A stretch of DNA of 8,635 nucleotides from RPQJ01 sp041910015 (GTDB taxonomy: Bacteria > Pseudomonadota > Gammaproteobacteria > Steroidobacterales > Steroidobacteraceae): contig JAYRRR010000081.1 in assembly GCA_041910015.1 (NCBI GenBank), positions 1 through 8,635 on the forward strand, read 5' to 3'. Below the pieces are notes generated by a model, which saw nothing but the letters and a program-made list of their open reading frames with translations, was not told the DNA's origin and did not search any database. Of this stretch, positions 6,568 to 8,635 are shown piece after piece. Both the position numbers and the translations under genes were made by a program. Each line of letters opens with the position of its first letter. The stretch's first letter is position 1.

Positions 6568-6609
6568 CGCGCCCTCTCGGGATCCGGTGAGTCCAGCCGG
6601 TCCAGACAC

Positions 6610-6685
6610 GCTCCCATCGTCTAGAGGCCCAGGACACAGCCCTCTCAAGGCTGGTACGAGGGTTCGAATCCCTCTGGGAGCGCCA
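6610..6685 (+). tRNA. tRNA-Glu (anticodon CTC)
   Basis: The 76-nt sequence folds as a complete cloverleaf. The acceptor stem is GCTCCCA/TGGGAGC (6610-6616 with 6675-6681), the D stem GTC/GAC (6619-6621 with 6633-6635), and the anticodon stem CAGCC/GGCTG (6637-6641 with 6649-6653). The 7-nt loop CTCTCAA holds anticodon CTC at 6644-6646. The T arm is GAGGG-TTCGAAT-CCCTC (6658-6674). The discriminator is G6682 and the CCA end is encoded (6683-6685). The body TCGTCTAGAGGCCCAGGACA is typical of bacterial tRNA-Glu. C at position 34 should read GAG only, so a tRNA-Glu(TTC) must be present elsewhere for GAA. Confidence 0.97.
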
Positions 6686-6708
6686 TCCCCTGATGTCCAG
6701 CGACGAGT

Positions 6709-6742
6709 CGGCCGGTCCAGGCAGCCGCTGGAATCCCGGCCG
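6709..6742 (+). terminator. Possible terminator hairpin after tRNA-Glu
   Basis: CGGCCGG (6709-6715) pairs perfectly with CCGGCCG (6736-6742). Inside is a second 4-bp stem, CCAG/CTGG (6717-6720 with 6728-6731), closing a 7-nt loop. The hairpin starts 24 nt after the tRNA CCA end, a sensible distance. It is followed by CTTCTC, only a weak pyrimidine tract rather than a T-run, so it may act as a processing stop or a weak intrinsic terminator. Confidence 0.35.
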
Positions 6743-6757
6743 CTTCTCGCCTAACCT

Positions 6758-6806
6758 CAGGCGACCCGAACCTCGCCTGTCAGGTGAATCTGACTGGATG
6801 TTCGGG
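6758..6806 (+). promoter_or_regulatory. Alternative hairpins in the leader of the ATP-grasp gene
   Basis: One fold pairs CAGGCGA (6758-6764) with TCGCCTG (6773-6779) around an 8-nt loop, with ACCT (6754-6757) and AGGT (6782-6785) able to pair outside it. A competing fold pairs CCCGAA (6765-6770) with TTCGGG (6801-6806), enclosing GTCAG/CTGAC (6779-6783 with 6790-6794). The two cannot coexist fully. No T-run follows. This could be an attenuator-like or RNA-binding leader, or chance in GC-rich DNA. The rest of the 204-bp gap between tRNA and the next gene shows no recognisable gene. Confidence 0.25.
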
Positions 6807-6889
6807 CACGACAGGTCGAGCCAGGGAGATGCTCGACGGGGGTTCGTTGCGTGTAGCAGAATTCCAAGGTCGCGGGCAGCGACGGCTGT

Positions 6890-8080
6890 ATGGATGCGAT
6901 CGTCCTGGGTGCGTCGACGAACGCCCTGAGTGTGGCGCGATCACTCGGGCGCGCCGGCTTGCGCGTGACCGTTGCCGAGACCACCGACAATCGTCCCGTT
7001 CGCAGCAGCTGCCATGTTCATTCGTACGTGGTGCTCGATGACGTCGACGATGCCGACATCGCCAGGCAAATCGTCAGCCTCGCGGGCAACGGCGAAAAGC
7101 CCTTCCTGATCGCGACGAGCGACCGCTTCGCCATGCTCGTCGCGCGCTTCCAGGAGCTGCTGCGACAGCACTATCACTTCGTGACACCCGCCTTCGAGGT
7201 CATCGAAGCAATCATCGACAAGGCCAGGCTCTACGAGACCGCCCGCGCGCACGGCGTCCCGCACGCCCCCTTCTGTGTCGTGGCCAGTTCGAGCGACATC
7301 GAGCCCGCCGTCCGTGCAGTGCCGACGCCATGTTATGTCAAGCCGGCGCTCGGCTATCGCTGGCTGCGTTTCAGGCACGGCAAGCTCGAGCGCGCGGCAA
7401 CCGCGACCGATCTGCGCCGGATACTGAGGGAATCCGTCGCGCACGGTCTCGTCGTGATCGCGCAGGAGATCATCCCCGGGCCCGACTCCGGGGTCTGCTC
7501 TGTGTTCGCCTACATCGACCGTAGCGGACGTTGCATCGGGTCGCGGACCAAGCGGAAACTCCGTCAGTGGCCGCTGAACGCCGGCAACGGCTGCTGTCAG
7601 GAAATCTGCGAGCAGCCTGAGGTCGCGGACCTTGGCCTGCGACTGCTCGCGCTCACCGGGCATCGCGGGCCGGCCACCGTCGAGTTCCGGCGTGACGAAC
7701 GCGACGGGCGTTTCGTGCTCATCGAAGTCAATGCCCGGACCAGTGCGTGCCAGGAATTGATGACCCGATCGGGACTCGACGCGGCGTTGATCGCGTACCA
7801 CGACGCGCTCGGCAGGCCGCTGCCACCGGTCGCTCCCCCCTTGCCGGCGCGCTGGGTCCACCTGGGCGACGACTTCCGGGCGTTCCGTGCGCTGCGACGG
7901 GCTGGCCAGACGACGACCCTGCAGTGGCTTGCGTCGGTGGCGAAATGCCGTTCGTTTGCGTATTTTGCGCTGGACGACCTGGCGCCGTTCTTTGCCACGC
8001 TGCTGGCATGGGCTGGCCGCTGGCGGCGTCGCCACCCCTGGACGCGCGCGGGCGAGCACGCTCACGCATCCAGACGTTAG
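6890..8080 (+). CDS. ATP-grasp carboligase-like protein of unknown substrate
   Basis: The 396-residue product looks like a predicted ATP-grasp carboligase (COG3919 type), enzymes that couple a carboxylate to an amine or other nucleophile via an acyl-phosphate. Residues 1-30 form a Rossmann-like pre-ATP-grasp start (AIVLGASTNALSVARSLG). DKARLYETARAHGVP marks entry to the ATP-grasp fold. K151 in CYVKPA is the usual nucleotide-binding Lys. AQEIIPGPD (191-199) is the hinge and adenine-site region. VEFRRDERDGRF (from V264) and LIEVNAR with E279 and N281 supply the Mg ligands. The C-terminus (about 300-396) contains a hydrophobic segment, FALDDLAPFFATLLAW, then a basic stretch; it may lie against the membrane but is too short and charged to call transmembrane. 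The Shine-Dalgarno is weak. Neighbours (tRNA-Glu, M16 peptidase) do not reveal the substrate. Related ATP-grasp proteins occur in surface-polysaccharide and peptide-ligation settings, so no function is assigned. Confidence 0.85.
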   Translation: MDAIVLGASTNALSVARSLGRAGLRVTVAETTDNRPVRSSCHVHSYVVLDDVDDADIARQIVSLAGNGEKPFLIATSDRFAMLVARFQELLRQHYHFVTPAFEVIEAIIDKARLYETARAHGVPHAPFCVVASSSDIEPAVRAVPTPCYVKPALGYRWLRFRHGKLERAATATDLRRILRESVAHGLVVIAQEIIPGPDSGVCSVFAYIDRSGRCIGSRTKRKLRQWPLNAGNGCCQEICEQPEVADLGLRLLALTGHRGPATVEFRRDERDGRFVLIEVNARTSACQELMTRSGLDAALIAYHDALGRPLPPVAPPLPARWVHLGDDFRAFRALRRAGQTTTLQWLASVAKCRSFAYFALDDLAPFFATLLAWAGRWRRRHPWTRAGEHAHASRR

Positions 8081-8100
8081 CTGCCCGCGGGACACGGCGC

Positions 8101-8119
8101 GACGCCCCCGGGGCGCGTC
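8101..8119 (+). terminator. GC-rich stem-loop between the ATP-grasp gene and the M16 gene
   Basis: GACGC (8101-8105) pairs with GCGTC (8115-8119), and CC/GG pairs continue inward past one bulged C. It lies 20 nt after the TAG of the ATP-grasp gene and 28 nt before the next start. No T-run follows, so termination is uncertain. The 67-bp gap shows no other clear signal. Confidence 0.25.
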
Positions 8120-8147
8120 CTCCGCTACGCCTGGCATCGAACCACAC

Positions 8148-8635
8148 ATGAAACTACGCACACTCGCAATCACTGCCCTCGTTGCCACGTTTGACTTCGC
8201 GGGAGCGAGTGCTGCCACCGCAAAGCCCGTCGTCGTACCCGGCTTCAAGTACGTCCGCACCGTGGGTGACATCTCCGAGTACACGCTGGAGTCGAACGGG
8301 CTCACCGTGCTGCTCATGCCCGAACGTTCGGCGCCAGTCGTCACGTTCATGGTCACCTACCGGGTCGGTTCGCGGAACGAGGTGACGGGCACCACGGGCG
8401 CCACGCACCTGCTCGAGCACCTGATGTTCAAGGGCAGCGCGAACTACAACGACGCCAGGGACAACGGCGTCAGCCGCTATGTCGAGACCGTCGGCGGCAG
8501 CTACAACGCGACGACCTGGCTTGATCGCACGAACTACTACGCCGTGCTGCCGCGCGAGCACCTCGAAGGCTACATCGCGATCGAGGCAGACCGCATGCGC
8601 AACCTGCTGCTGCGTGAGGAAGACCGGCGGCCCGA
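8148..8635 (+). CDS. Secreted M16 (pitrilysin/insulinase family) zinc metallopeptidase, N-terminal part
   Basis: The reading frame from ATG 8148 is open to the right edge (162 full codons), so only the N-terminal domain is seen. Residues 1-22 (MKLRT, a hydrophobic stretch, then GASA before A23) look like a Sec signal peptide cleaved by signal peptidase I, predicting a periplasmic enzyme. There is no lipobox Cys. The inverted zinc motif HxxEH is present as H87-L-L-E90-H91 inside GATHLLEHLMFKGS. It is preceded by VTYRVGSRNEVTG and followed by YVETVGGSYNATTWLDRTNYYAVLP, all typical of M16 peptidases. Having both His and the catalytic Glu, this half should be the active one. The third zinc ligand Glu normally lies about 75 residues after the motif and would fall just beyond the window. 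No Shine-Dalgarno is seen before the ATG. M16 genes often come in active/inactive pairs, which cannot be tested here. Confidence 0.92.
   Translation, partial: MKLRTLAITALVATFDFAGASAATAKPVVVPGFKYVRTVGDISEYTLESNGLTVLLMPERSAPVVTFMVTYRVGSRNEVTGTTGATHLLEHLMFKGSANYNDARDNGVSRYVETVGGSYNATTWLDRTNYYAVLPREHLEGYIAIEADRMRNLLLREEDRRP

Noticed and set aside
6523..6648. Upstream extension of pcnB to an ATG at 6648 or GTG at 6609
   Set aside because: The extension would run antisense through the tRNA-Glu and its promoter, and its residues do not match PcnB N-termini; TTG 6522 has a good ribosome binding site.
6660..6685. tRNA-Glu 3' end as an integrase attachment site
   Set aside because: I found no second copy of the tRNA 3' end in the window, no integrase gene, and no island-like genes after it.
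6693..6929. Small 78-codon frame between the tRNA and the ATP-grasp gene
   Set aside because: It has no ribosome binding site, overlaps the start of the ATP-grasp gene out of frame, and has an Arg/Ser-rich composition. It does not resemble a leader peptide or RiPP precursor.
1..8635. CRISPR array, insertion sequence, prophage or toxin-antitoxin pair
   Set aside because: No regularly spaced repeats, transposase or phage-like protein motifs, terminal inverted repeats or small paired genes were seen on either strand.

Overview
The window is GC-rich chromosomal DNA whose gene content and order point to a gammaproteobacterium. Two arrangements carry that inference: nnr (yjeF) divergent from queG (yjeS), as in E. 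coli, and a pcnB-folK-(deoxynucleoside kinase)-panB-panC block. The proteins align well with their E. coli counterparts from memory. A high-GC lineage such as Xanthomonadales, Nevskiales or Steroidobacterales is plausible, but I cannot fix the family from sequence alone.

Layout. Bases 1-935 (minus) hold the N-terminal 311 codons of the NAD(P)H-hydrate repair enzyme Nnr, which runs off the left edge. A 92-bp divergent region with a palindromic -10 core separates it from queG (1028-2068, plus), the epoxyqueuosine reductase for the last step of queuosine synthesis. queG converges on a five-gene minus-strand block with only 3 bp between the stop codons. In transcription order the block is pcnB (6522-5095, poly(A) polymerase), folK (5098-4586, folate synthesis), a deoxynucleoside kinase (4589-3882), panB (3800-2973) and panC (2932-2072), the last two for pantothenate. 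pcnB/folK and folK/kinase overlap by 4 nt (GTGA and ATGA), so translational coupling is likely. panD is not in the block.

Upstream of pcnB and pointing the other way lies a complete tRNA-Glu(CTC) gene with encoded CCA (6610-6685) and a strong TATAAT promoter. That -10 core overlaps the apparent pcnB promoter on the opposite strand. After the tRNA come about 200 bp of non-coding DNA with two or three hairpins, then an ATP-grasp ligase-like gene of unknown substrate (6890-8080) and the 5' part of an exported M16 zinc metallopeptidase (8148 to the right edge).

Most of the window is conserved housekeeping sequence: metabolite repair, tRNA modification, RNA polyadenylation, folate and pantothenate synthesis, and dNTP salvage. 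I see no phage, transposon, CRISPR or defence system. The most interesting points are the two divergent junctions with symmetric -10 elements, a probably leaderless nnr transcript, a TTG-initiated pcnB, the structured leader after the tRNA, and the orphan ATP-grasp enzyme.
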